Assembly (NCBI GenBank): GCA_022885665.1
Contig: JAGQDJ010000075.1
Span: 248,001 to 312,000 of the forward strand
DNA length: 64,000 nt
Origin: Triops longicaudatus
Lineage: Eukaryota > Arthropoda > Branchiopoda > Notostraca > Triopsidae
Direction: 5' to 3'
The notes under the pieces are model-generated. The model saw only the letters and a list, made by a program, of their open reading frames with translations, was not told the DNA's origin and ran no database searches. This document shows positions 1 to 10,099 of the stretch, piece after piece. Each line of letters opens with the position of its first letter. Within the stretch, counting starts at the first letter, position 1. The position numbers were made by a program, and so were the translations under genes.

Positions 1-571
1 CTCTTGAAGAGAGAAATTTCCAAGAATTCAAATCCCCAAATTACCAATACGCATTTGGGCTGTTAAACGTTTAACCCGACTACACCTTTAAATATTTCTA
101 GACCCTTGTGGGGTTGAGGTCAAAACGACCTGAGCAAAGCGACCGTGCACCGATTCGACCGTATCAGAAACAACCGTGCACCTAACAACCGACTTCTGGA
201 ATTCAGGATGTGTCAAAACGACCTGAAATGCTGTGATTGGTGAAACTGTGACCATGATTGAGTTATTTTAACTTTATTTTTTTTTTCGGAAAACTATATC
301 ACGAAGTATTGCAGAACTTTAAAATAATAGCACGGTCTTTCTGTACAATGTTGTTTTGCATCAGGTCCTTGTGAGGCCCGCCCAGTGTCAATCACTGAGC
401 TGGTATTCATGTCTCTGCACAAGAGACCAGAAAAACCCACGTTAGGCTTGCTAAATCTACTGAAATCTGGAGTCAACGAGCTCAATCTTAAATCAAACCA
501 GGATCAAATATAAGCTTTCTTTTATTATCAAGAGACTTCATTACATAATTTCAAACTGATAACAACAAAGT
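1..571. other. Intergenic sequence beyond the PCCA 3' end
   Basis: No gene is supported here. The stretch holds the PCCA 3' untranslated region and AT-rich sequence. A 14-bp direct repeat, TCAAAACGACCTGA, occurs at about 120-133 and again at 213-226, and ACCGTGCACC occurs at about 142-151 and 173-182. A minus-strand open frame at 294-485 has no recognisable domain. Confidence 0.6.
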
Positions 572-3500
572 TCATTCGAGTTCTACTAAAACAGCTGCAT
601 CTTCCACCGTATCGCCAGTTTTACAGTTCACAGCTTTAACTTTTCCAGCCGCGGCTGCGGACAGCTTGTTTTGCATTTTCATAGCTTCTGCAGAGGATTA
701 AAACAATTGAGTATAGACATTTAGCTTCACGATCACATTGATTTACCGATAACCAGAAGTTCTTGGCCCTCTGCGACCATGTCTCCAACTTGACAGGATA
801 CGGACTTCACTACACCAGGCATGGGTGACAAAATGACCTTACTGACATCCACCTGAAAGAAAGATCCTAAATGCAGAATTCCTTCAGTACTTGAAATTTC
901 TTATACCTTTGGTTTAACAGGCATTAACTGCATGTAGTTATGAGCTTTTTCAGTTAGGACGTTCACATTATAGGGCGTGCCCTTGTACCGAATACGCAAG
1001 CTTCCGTCAGCTTGCTTGTTGACGAGTTGAATAATGAGGTCTTCGCCATCAACGCGAGTTTCAATCAATGCAGCAGCCAGTGAGAAATCATCTGGAACAG
1101 TGTAAGCTTTACCGCCCACTTCCGCCTAGGTAGAACAATGTTCTGTAAAGTTTTTGCCGATCTTATCATTATTTTATTTTTGACAAAACTTACTGCGAAC
1201 GTTCCGTCTTTCAGGGTTAACGTGACATTGTAATGTTCCTCGCCGAGATTTACAACCAAGTTCCACCGACGGTAGCCTACATGACGTAGTTCCGTAGCTT
1301 TTTCGTTTGCAAACTGCGTATTACGGAGCTGTTCTTTCGCCCATAAAGCTGCAGCCAGGACAGACACATTAGTTTTATCGGTGGCAGTGAGGGCTTTTCC
1401 TTTAAATCCGTCGGGATATACTTCAGGCAAGTACTTGGTGCTGATGTCTCCTTTCACGAAGCGTTTTTCGGTCAAGATGTCTCTCAATAAAGGGATGTTG
1501 TGCGTCACGCCTGATATGAAACCCAACACCAATTGCTTCTTTACGAATACAGTTTTTTCTACAAAATGTACCTCGAATAACGTAGGAATCGAGCGCCTTA
1601 ATGCTAGTCGCAAGGGCCTCATCTCGAGTATTGCCATAACAAACCAATTTGCAGATCATGGGATCGTAATAAATGCTAATTTCACTGCCTTCTTCAATGC
1701 CACTATCACAACGCACCTAAATGACGAAAAAATAAATTTTTTAATTAAAACGAACTGAGCTATTTCGTGCACCGCAAGTATAATGTCGTTAAGGAAATGT
1801 AATCTCATGAAAGGAATGTGTTATGAATGAAAGCAGTACTTTCGGAATATGTGTTGGTTCGATATATTTATACAGACGACCAATGGAGGGTAAACCAAAG
1901 CTCTTAAAAGGATCTTCAGCGTATACACGACTTTCTACGGCCCAACCCCTAATCGGAATGTCTTCTTGTGTAATTTTCAGTTTGTGACCTGCAAACATAA
2001 CACAGTAAAAGTTGATAAAGAGTCGAGGGATTCATAGTTTACGGCACCAAGGTACCTCTGGCAACGCGAATCATTTGATGGACCAAGTCAATGCCCGTAA
2101 TACATTCAGTAATCGGGTGCTCGACTTGTAGGCGAGTGTTCATTTCCAAGAAGTAAAAATTCTTGGCAGAATCTACCAAAAACTCTACGGTGCCAGCTGA
2201 AGAATAACCGATCTTCTTTGACAGCGCCACAGCCTGGTCTCCCATAGCTTTCCGCGTCGTCGGGTCCAGAAACGTACTATAACATCCAGAACGATTAAAA
2301 ATAAGCAGCAGAAAACAAACCGACATGCATTACCTTGGCGCTTCTTCGATAACCTTCTGGTTTCTCCTCTGGATACTGCATTCTCTCTCATTAAGGTACA
2401 CGACATTCCCGTGTTTATCTCCCAAAACCTGAAAACCAGACAGTTACAAGAGGGCATTAAATCAAGGATGATCGAACCTGGATTTCAATGTGCCTTGGGT
2501 TATCAACAAATTTTTCGACGAGCATTCTGTCGTCTCCGAAACTGGATGCGGCCTCTTGCTTCGAGAGCTGGAATCCTTCCCTGTTCAATGGCAAACGTCA
2601 TCATCGGCTCATGAATGCGCATGAATGTATTCCTACCTTGCTTCTTTGTCATTCCAAGCAATTCTCATCCCCTTACCACCACCACCGGCGGAAGCTTTGA
2701 TCATTACTGGATACCCGATTTGTTTGGCAATTTCAACACAATGATCAGCATCTCTAACAACACCATCGAAGCCCGGAATGGTGTGCACTCCGGCTTCTTT
2801 AGCTAGAAGTTTCGATGCAATTTTATCTCCCATGCCCGTAATGGCGTGAGCGTCTGGCCCAATGAACGCAATGTTCTCACTTTCCTATCACCGAAAATAA
2901 TACATTAATAAAATAAAATTAAAGGCATATTAAAAAAAAAATACGCAATAAATATAAAGACACGTCAAAGGACTTTACCAAAATTTTGACAAATTCTGCA
3001 TTTTCAGACAAAAAGCCATAACCGGGATGAACAGCTTGGGCTCCGGTAGTCCTTATAGCGTTCAAAATCTTTTCCATATTTAAGTACGATTCACGTGTAG
3101 GAGCTGGGCCAATGCAAATCGCTTCATCGGCCATTTTGACGTGCAACTAGTTTCATACACATAATTAATTATGCTGTAAACATTTTACGCCAATTTAGAT
3201 ATTACAGCTGAGGAGTCAACGATGGAATGAACAGCTACAGTTTTAATCCCCATTCGTTTCGCAGTTTTGATTACTCGGCAGGCAATTTCTCCTCTGTTAG
3301 CAATGAGGATTTTGTCGAATGTGGACTCATTCGGGTCAATAGGATCAGTCGTATACATATTATCCGGATAAGAACTCATCCAGTTGTTGCCAATGGAGCT
3401 GGGGGACGAAAAATATGCTTTACTTGTCGAGCTGACCGGAAGGCCTTTCCAGCCAACGCCATTTCGGTGCAAAACCTAGATAAATTTTTCATCTAAGCCA

Positions 3501-3587
3501 CATAACTTGTAAAATTCTAATAATTCTTACACCAAATCTGACTGGGCCAATCAGAGAAACTTTTCCGATCTTCTTAAAAAATATCAT
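572..3587 (-). CDS. PCCA: Propionyl-CoA carboxylase alpha subunit, mitochondrial (biotin-containing)
   Basis: This subunit carboxylates its own biotin with ATP and bicarbonate; the beta subunit then carboxylates propionyl-CoA to methylmalonyl-CoA in the mitochondrial matrix. Thirteen coding exons (3587-3531, 3475-3206, 3146-2979, 2884-2637, 2580-2478, 2428-2334, 2276-2056, 1988-1840, 1716-1572, 1510-1194, 1125-907, 852-747, 687-572) give 737 residues. The N-terminus (MIFFKKIGKV) is basic and hydrophobic, as for a transit peptide. The biotin carboxylase domain begins near residue 72 (KILIANRGEI). The glycine-rich ATP-grasp loop KASAGGGGKGMRI lies near 228-240, followed by EMNTRLQVEHPITE. The BT-type middle segment includes GDISTKYLPEVYPDGFKG. 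The biotinyl domain ends the protein with EAMKMQN, acceptor lysine about 703, and VLVELE. Both length and sequence fit animal PCCA rather than methylcrotonyl-CoA or pyruvate carboxylase. Confidence 0.97.
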
Positions 3588-4329
3588 GGTTGATTTATCG
3601 TTTTCTTTCCCACCAGTACCAGTTTGTTTATGCCAGATAATTACAGCTGCATACCAGATGGCGACGCAGTTCTTCTTCCTTTCATGTTAATGAAGTGGAG
3701 GGAAGTACAAAACCTTGGAAAAGTCCTTTCAGAATGAGGTCTATATAACAGCTATTTTTATTTATTTGAAAATTTGGTCTTAGATTTGGGATAAAAAAAT
3801 CATTATTTTCGTAAAATGTAACTTGGAGGGTAATCGCAAATTTTCTTTATTGCGATTTTCTTGAAAGTACTCAAAATCCGACACTTCAAAAATATGGTCC
3901 ACATATTACCTACCTGTAAAGAAAGTTACTGATGCATTCCACAAAGACAGTCAAAAAAAAGGAAACATTTTAAAAGCATTTGTGAAAGTCTGGTCTTTCG
4001 CTCGGTTCGGGGACCTGTAGACCTCGTTCATCTTTATCCTTAATTCTTTATAACCACCGTTCGCTACAGCGACATTTCACCATGATAATGTATGGTGTAT
4101 GAAAATTCTTAACTCTGTAAAGAAAATCAGATGGAGACGGCCTTTGTATTTTACGGAAATGAGCGAAAGTTTTGGATCACTCAACAACCGATGGATGCGT
4201 TGCACGAGTGAAAAGAGAGAAAAACAAATACAAGCTGAATGACGGAATATGATTAAATTTCGTCCAGTTGTATTGACATAATTAATTGACAAAAAATACT
4301 TCGGTACTTATTTCTCTCACGTGCGAATC
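3588..4329. other. Intergenic gap between PCCA and the centrobin-like gene
   Basis: It should hold the PCCA promoter and 5' UTR and the 3' UTR of the upstream minus-strand gene. It is AT-rich, and I see no coding exon or repeat that can be defended. Confidence 0.5.
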
Positions 4330-6488
4330 TCACTTTGCTTTTCCTTTGAATGATTGCTCCGGTATGCTACTAATTTCCTTTCGCTTTTTCAACTGGAATG
4401 GGATAAAATTAGCGTTATTTTGATTTTGAGTGAAATCTGTCGTGTAGTTAAATTAAGAAAAATAAATTTAATTGCGCGGAAACTTAAGCTATTATGCATT
4501 ACTCTTAAAGCGAAGTAATTTACCTCTTCCAGGTAACGTAGCAGATCCACCTTCTTCGCCTGCACTGATACAGCATCTTCCTCCCAGGCAGAGCTTTCGA
4601 TCTCGCTACATTCTGTTGTGCTTACTTGGGTTATGGATTCAGTGTGTAGATAATGCGCTGCTCTAAGATTTTTCAAATACACTATAAGCTACCTCAAGTA
4701 ATATTGTTAACAAAATTACCTCAATATTTGTTGATGATTCCTGCCACCCGTTCCTTCTTCTAACACAGCAGTAACTGGAGTAGGTGTGGTAGTTTGGGAG
4801 GATATCATTGTGCTGACTTGCTGCCACTGTGCTTCAAGAAGCTTTTGAAGTTGTTTGGCTAATCGCTCTTTATCGACAGTCTGTTGAGCACAATTTCTCT
4901 GTAGTTCAGCAATAGTTAGCTGCATATCCCGTACGGAATCCTCATAACGTTTCTTCATCGTTTGAACTTCTTCTGCGCACCTATTTTGTATTGCAGATCG
5001 TATTTTTATTATGCTAATGATAATTTATTTATGTACTACTTGGCTCGTATATGCAATACATGGTCCTCGCAAGAAGTAACAAGCTTATTAAGTTTGGTCT
5101 CGGCTTCACGCTGCCACGTTTTCTGTCGTTCCAGCGCCTCTAAATCCGCTTGACGTTTCGTATTGGCCAGCTCCAGGCTAAACTTCTGTTCCATATGTTC
5201 TTGTTTTTCTTTAAATGAGATCTTGGCTTGATTACATGCCTGTTTCAGCGACTCCTACAAACAGTAACTTTGACTTTATACTTCCATTCACATACCACTA
5301 AAAAAAAAGTGTCTACTTGCTCTTGTTGGACAGTTTTCATCTGTTCTATGCAGCGTTGCTGATGAGCTCGCGCGACTTCCAATTCTTGCTGCAGCGATGT
5401 AGCTCTAGCACTCTCCTTTTCACATTCACTTTTTGCCTACAAAGAACCAAGGTACATACTCGAAACTTTATTTGAAACAACTCTACTTGAAGTAGCACTG
5501 AATCTAGTCGAGACTTCTCTTGGCACATAACTTCAAACTCCGAAGAAAGCCGTCTGCACTCTTTCTTTAACCGGTCTCGTTCTTCTTCTGTCTGAGCTAG
5601 TCGCATTTTCCACTGGTCCGCCAAATCGAGGAGCTGACTAAGCCCTGTCTCATACTCTTGTATACGCTGCTTTTCAGACGGTGTAAGTTTAAAGTTTACG
5701 GTTACTATTGAAATAGATTTTTTTTTTACATTGGCTTTGCTTGTTTCCGCATCCCGCAAATTCTCCAGTTGCTTCTCCCAGGCGAGACGGCGAGACTCGG
5801 CTTCTTTCAGCAATAAATTACATGCTTCGTGAGCTTTTTGCAACAATGTGCTCTTGTACCCACTGCTGGCTTGCGCTACACTTGCTTCTTCCTGTGCTTT
5901 CAAGAGCTCTTTTTGTAAAGTGGCGATGACAGCTTCACAATGCTAAGAAAAGAACATCGATTTGTTCTCTTTTTGCTGAAAAATTACGAATAATCAGTTC
6001 AATAAATTTACTTCTCGGCGCTTCTTTTCTTCGAGCAATTGCAAAGAAACAGAGGAAGAATAACTTTCTAACTCTATGGGAGTTGGTGTAGGATCTGAGT
6101 TCAACTGGAGGTTCGCTATCAGTTTCCGCGCGTTTTCTTCCGCCTCAGAGAGATTACGATTCAATTGCGCGAATTCTTCCGTCGGTTGAACAGATGAAAG
6201 TTTCAGTTCATCCACTTTGTGCCGTAAGCTTTGAACCCCAAGACCGAGGTCAGGGAGATCAGGCGTTGATCTTACAAGAGTTATTTCCGCATTCTGATTC
6301 GCGTCTACTAATTTTGCCTTTTCTAACAAAAGACAGCCATTCGGCATTGTCCCTCGTATGGAGTTTATCGAGCTTTCCTTTGAAGTCGAACACGACACGT
6401 CTGTCACATCACTAAGATTAAATTCGGGCATTTGTAAGTGCGAAAGTGAACCCACTGACTCTTCAAACGATACGTTGTGCACGTCCAT
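4330..6488 (-). CDS. CNTROB: Centrobin-like centriole coiled-coil protein
   Basis: Seven exons (6488-6012, 5942-5487, 5436-5317, 5254-5040, 4980-4720, 4662-4524, 4392-4330) give 576 residues. Residues 1-159 are acidic and serine-rich, probably disordered. Residues of about 160-480 are almost continuous heptad-like coiled coil, rich in E, Q, K and L. The assignment rests on residues of about 460-483 (KERLAKQLQKLLEAQWQQV), which resemble the vertebrate centrobin segment ERLQAMLQAHWDEANQLLS, recalled from memory, and on a following Thr/Pro-rich stretch. Centrobin sits on daughter centrioles and binds tubulin. The start was put at the ATG at 6488; the frame stays open a few codons upstream to an apparent acceptor, so a 5' non-coding exon is likely. 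The human protein is longer (about 900 residues). Other coiled-coil centrosomal families cannot be excluded. Confidence 0.55.
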
Positions 6489-6946
6489 ATTAGTAGAAGC
6501 CACTCCTGTAAGTAAAAGACAATAGGCTCGTAAGTGGTAAATGCAAAAAAATCGAAAAAAATCTGCGAATGATTGACAGATTTTGAATCACCACGTACTC
6601 GAATTCTATATAATGGAAAAACCGAGTACGTCGAAACCTTCTTAAAGAAAATTGGAAAAGTCTGCTGGATTTAGTACAGTTCTTAAAAAAAAAAGACTCG
6701 AAGCGGGGTTTTTACTTTCAATGTTGTAGATTCTCGTTTTATAAGGTAGAGAGAAGAAGATACAGTCTAAGCATCTTCGAAACGCTCATTTTACGTGAAA
6801 CTTTCTGTAAATGTAAAATGTACGTCATAAAGATTTCAATGTTAATTTTTTCTTTCTTAGCAACACTAAACTACTGTTAACCATACGTCACACTTCTCTA
6901 GCTTTCTGTTTCATTTAAGCGAAAATTAAAACTTAGCTTACAGTTT
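6489..6946. other. Short intergenic gap, centrobin-like gene to THUMPD2
   Basis: It carries the presumed 5' UTR exon or promoter of the centrobin-like gene and the THUMPD2 3' UTR. A splice-acceptor-like TTACAG lies just upstream of the chosen centrobin start. No further open frame is supported. Confidence 0.45.
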
Positions 6947-8077
6947 TTAACTCAAGTTTGTATTCGACCGAGATTTCGTGAACAATAGCACATTCGCTGG
7001 TAATACGCCCAATCTTACGGGCCATCTTTCTTTCAACGCCCAAAAACTTTCAGTTCGTGTAACAAACAGCGATGTAGTAGATTCGCTAATGAGAATCACA
7101 GCCCTACCATGGGCGCTCAAAACTCGATTCATTTCAGGAGCGATTTCCGCGTAAAACTCCGGCAGTTTTTCGACGGTTTTAAACTTCAGACCGAAAGGCA
7201 CATCACATAAAATGACGTCAAAAGTTCCGTCTGAGAAAGGCAAATGGCGTGCGTCCCCGTGAAAAAGACACAGCCGTGAGTCGAGCTTTGCCAGGGTCCG
7301 ATTTTCACAGGCTTTTCGCAATTGTCCGGAATCGGTGTCTAGGCCGATTGCTGCCGCCGCGGAATATTGTACCAACGCTTCGATTAGGATTGTCGCAGCT
7401 CCGCACATCGGATCCAACACTAAGTCAGTCGCTGTGATTTTGGCAAGGGAGGCCATGGCACAGCAAATCGTCGATCGAACTGCTATGTGTCGCAAGTAGG
7501 GTCGATCTGACAAAGGTTTTTGCGTGACGGGTAAACCAATGACGAAAAAATCGTCATTCAGATGAAGAAATATCTCGAGATCAAACTGGCGTAAATCTAC
7601 CTTCCAGCCTAATGTGTTGGTAAGATGAGAGCCTACAACGGCTGCCAAATCTCGAGGGTAAACGCCAGAACGGTACCGGCCAGTGACTCTGCAATTGACT
7701 CGAAATTTTGGACTTACGGTTTCGTCGTCAAAACAGCTATTATCACTCGTCTGAGAATGAAATGCATAAAAAGTTTTCAAGGCAGCTAACCACGGCAAAG
7801 AATGAGACATGAGGTAGTCTGACACTTGACTTAAAGATAAAGTTGGATACCGAAAAACAGCACACGATTTTTCTTGAACGACTTCCACAAAAAGCCTCTC
7901 CAAAGTTCTAACAGTTAAGAGACGATGACAAGAGTCTATGACGCATTCAAAAAATATTTTACCGATCCTATTACACGTAACCGTTAATTCAAGTTCTTCT
8001 TGAGACTGCAGTTCTTGTTGGGCAAACTGTTCCAAACCGTGACCCATCGTTCCAAAAAAGTTAGCACGCGGACGCAT
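6947..8077 (-). CDS. THUMPD2: THUMP-domain guanine N2-methyltransferase, THUMPD2 family
   Basis: A single uninterrupted exon encodes 376 residues. The N-terminus NFFGTMGHGLEQFAQQEL matches the start of THUMPD2. A THUMP RNA-binding region covers about residues 60-184 (with LEIFLHLNDDFFVIGLPV). The Rossmann methyltransferase domain has the SAM motif LDPMCGAATIL at 221-231, the acidic motif GLDTDS at 245-250 and the catalytic-type motif DVPFG at 292-296, equivalent to the D[IL]PFG of THUMPD2/3. The order FRVNCR, LGWKVDLR, RSTICCAMASLA follows human THUMPD2, which methylates U6 snRNA, more closely than THUMPD3, a tRNA enzyme. The protein is shorter than the human one (about 500 residues), mainly by lacking the charged linker inside the N-terminal half. 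It is the only intronless gene among intron-rich neighbours. Confidence 0.87.
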   Translation of the reverse strand: MRPRANFFGTMGHGLEQFAQQELQSQEELELTVTCNRIGKIFFECVIDSCHRLLTVRTLERLFVEVVQEKSCAVFRYPTLSLSQVSDYLMSHSLPWLAALKTFYAFHSQTSDNSCFDDETVSPKFRVNCRVTGRYRSGVYPRDLAAVVGSHLTNTLGWKVDLRQFDLEIFLHLNDDFFVIGLPVTQKPLSDRPYLRHIAVRSTICCAMASLAKITATDLVLDPMCGAATILIEALVQYSAAAAIGLDTDSGQLRKACENRTLAKLDSRLCLFHGDARHLPFSDGTFDVILCDVPFGLKFKTVEKLPEFYAEIAPEMNRVLSAHGRAVILISESTTSLFVTRTESFWALKERWPVRLGVLPANVLLFTKSRSNTNLS

Positions 8078-10099
8078 AGCTATAAGAAAAAATTACCTAA
8101 CGTTTATGCAGGAGTTTTAACAACGCGGATAAATTTGCTGCACGCGAAATTTTTGGCATGAGTATCAGCTTTTGAAATGCGAAAAAACCGACGAAGCTTT
8201 TGTTTAAGACTTTCAAATTTTCGTGCGATCGACCGACAAACACAAACAGAAGCGAGCGCCTTAGCAACAGTAGGGTCGCATTCTATAATAGCTCTATGCT
8301 CTGTTTGTATTCGGGAAACAAGTCACGGAAGTCTCGACTACTCTCTGAGCGAAGCAGAAAGAGTTACATTGGGCGATGCGATCTTCCACATAATGAAAAT
8401 CGAAGTTTCGAACGAGGGTCGTTCTCTATCTTTTGTCATTTCCAGCTTTGATATAAGGGTGAAACAGCGAAATTTACTTGCCAAGTATGATCCGTCATTA
8501 TTGCCTACCCTCTTACATTGGAGCTTCTTCGATGGCAGAAGATGCATACCAAACTCTATGTTTTCGTCTGTTTTTGTATTTCAATACACTTCTATACTTA
8601 CAAATGGGAAATGTGGATTTTTTTTTTTATTTTCGTCGTCTTACTTCCGAATAATTCGCATATACCCATTGATTAATCTCTTTCTAACAGGATATTCTAG
8701 CAGAGAAAAATAATAAGCAAACAAACTAAGCATCGGCAGAAACCCTCGCCAAACGGAAAAGTTAACAAAAATCTAAAAAAAATGATTAATTATACCCTTC
8801 TATCCATTACCAATCTACCCCTCCCTTTTATCTATATTCTCAATAATATAAGCAGAGGTCACAATACCTCTGCCGTCTGTGATACGACACTTTTGTATAT
8901 GGAATAATGCACGGCTATTGATAACAAGAACCATCAAAATGCGTTCGCCTTCGATTGGTTTTTGATTTAAAAAAAATCGCCAGAAATTCACAAAAACAAA
9001 TGCACATGGTTTTTCCTTTAATGGCGATTTTTTTTTGTTTAGCCAATATAGATAGCCTATCTAGCGAAAAAAGTTCACTTTTTCAAGTCGAAATTATTAT
9101 GACTGTATTTTTCTTATGATTTTCTTTTCTCAGCGTGGGCAGAACTAATATGTTCTTAAAACTAGAAGATTATTTTCAAAATTTTGTCAATGCTTCCCAG
9201 AGACTCTAATCGCTACTTTTCCAATTTAGCACTCTAATCACTACTAATGACTAGCCTTTCTGCTACCTGATCATTTGCAACACTCCGGAACATTATACGT
9301 TAAATGTGAATTACCGCAATATAATTCCTTTGCAGAGTAGCAGTCCGTACTTGCACCTTGCTTGTTTCAAAAGTATTAAGTCAAGAAGCTACGAATAGGT
9401 TTGTAAGGAAATTGTATATGTTTAGAAAATTTGAGGAAAGAAGCTCGTAGGATCTGGTTGAGATACACTTTTCGTGGGTCAGCGGCTTAAAGTAGTCTTA
9501 CCCGTTTTCAAAGCCATTCAAGTATGCGCCCTTGGACTCCGGTCTCTTTATTGTGGTGTTGAGTGATCCCAACTTAGTCGTGATTAACGTTAGTATTTAT
9601 GAGGTAAATGACGTAACCGTGCATAGCATTTGCTTGACTTGCCTCAGTCTTTGTGATTAATACCAAACAACGGTTGCCGAAGGCGTGCATTTTGTAATTA
9701 ACCAAACCGGAATACTGCCTTATCACAGGGTTTGTGTTGGGGCTTAGTCGTCGCCATTTTGCTCCAGGGCATGTTGGAACGACTTGTTCCTTGCAAAATT
9801 TATGAAATTCCTTTTTCGTCACTTTTCCAGCTGCCAATCAGTGTCTTTACTATTAAATTAGGGACAGAAAATGCCAGTCGATAATTATGCGGGATGACTC
9901 ATTGCCGTGACTTGTATAGCCTATGTGTTTGTCATCGTTTACTAATCAAGCAAGTTTTCGTGTTGTTGTTTTGCTCCTGCACAGGTTGCAGATGAAGGTA
10001 AACAACCGGCTGTTATATTTTACTTGGCCGTTTTTCTACATTGGGCTCTAAAACTAAAACGTCGCAGGCAAGAACACAGTAACGCGAAGCCGAGGAGAA
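8078..10099. other. Intergenic region between divergent THUMPD2 and USP9X
   Basis: A two-kilobase divergent promoter region. A plus-strand open frame of 178 codons at 8177-8713 ends in a T-rich, hydrophobic tail and shows no known domain. The USP9X 5' UTR, probably with its own intron, lies in the right-hand part; a donor-like AAGGTAAAC near 9993 is compatible. Nothing else can be supported. Confidence 0.45.

Noticed and set aside
2039..2055. PCCA reading frame continuing past position 2056 (GTLVP)
   Set aside because: The phase of the next exon requires the donor GAG|GTACCT at 2056/2055; the extra residues would break the frame.
5700..5735. A possible tiny intron inside the second centrobin-like exon (A-run and TTTCAATAG)
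   Set aside because: It would be under 35 bases, too short for normal splicing, and the frame is open without it.
8177..8713. 178-codon plus-strand open frame between THUMPD2 and USP9X
   Set aside because: No domain, low-complexity FFFLFSSSYF tail from a T-run, an overlapping open frame on the other strand, and no good splice partners.
9574..9837. 87-codon minus-strand open frame upstream of USP9X
   Set aside because: It has no ATG start at its first codon, no domain, and lies in the probable USP9X promoter region.
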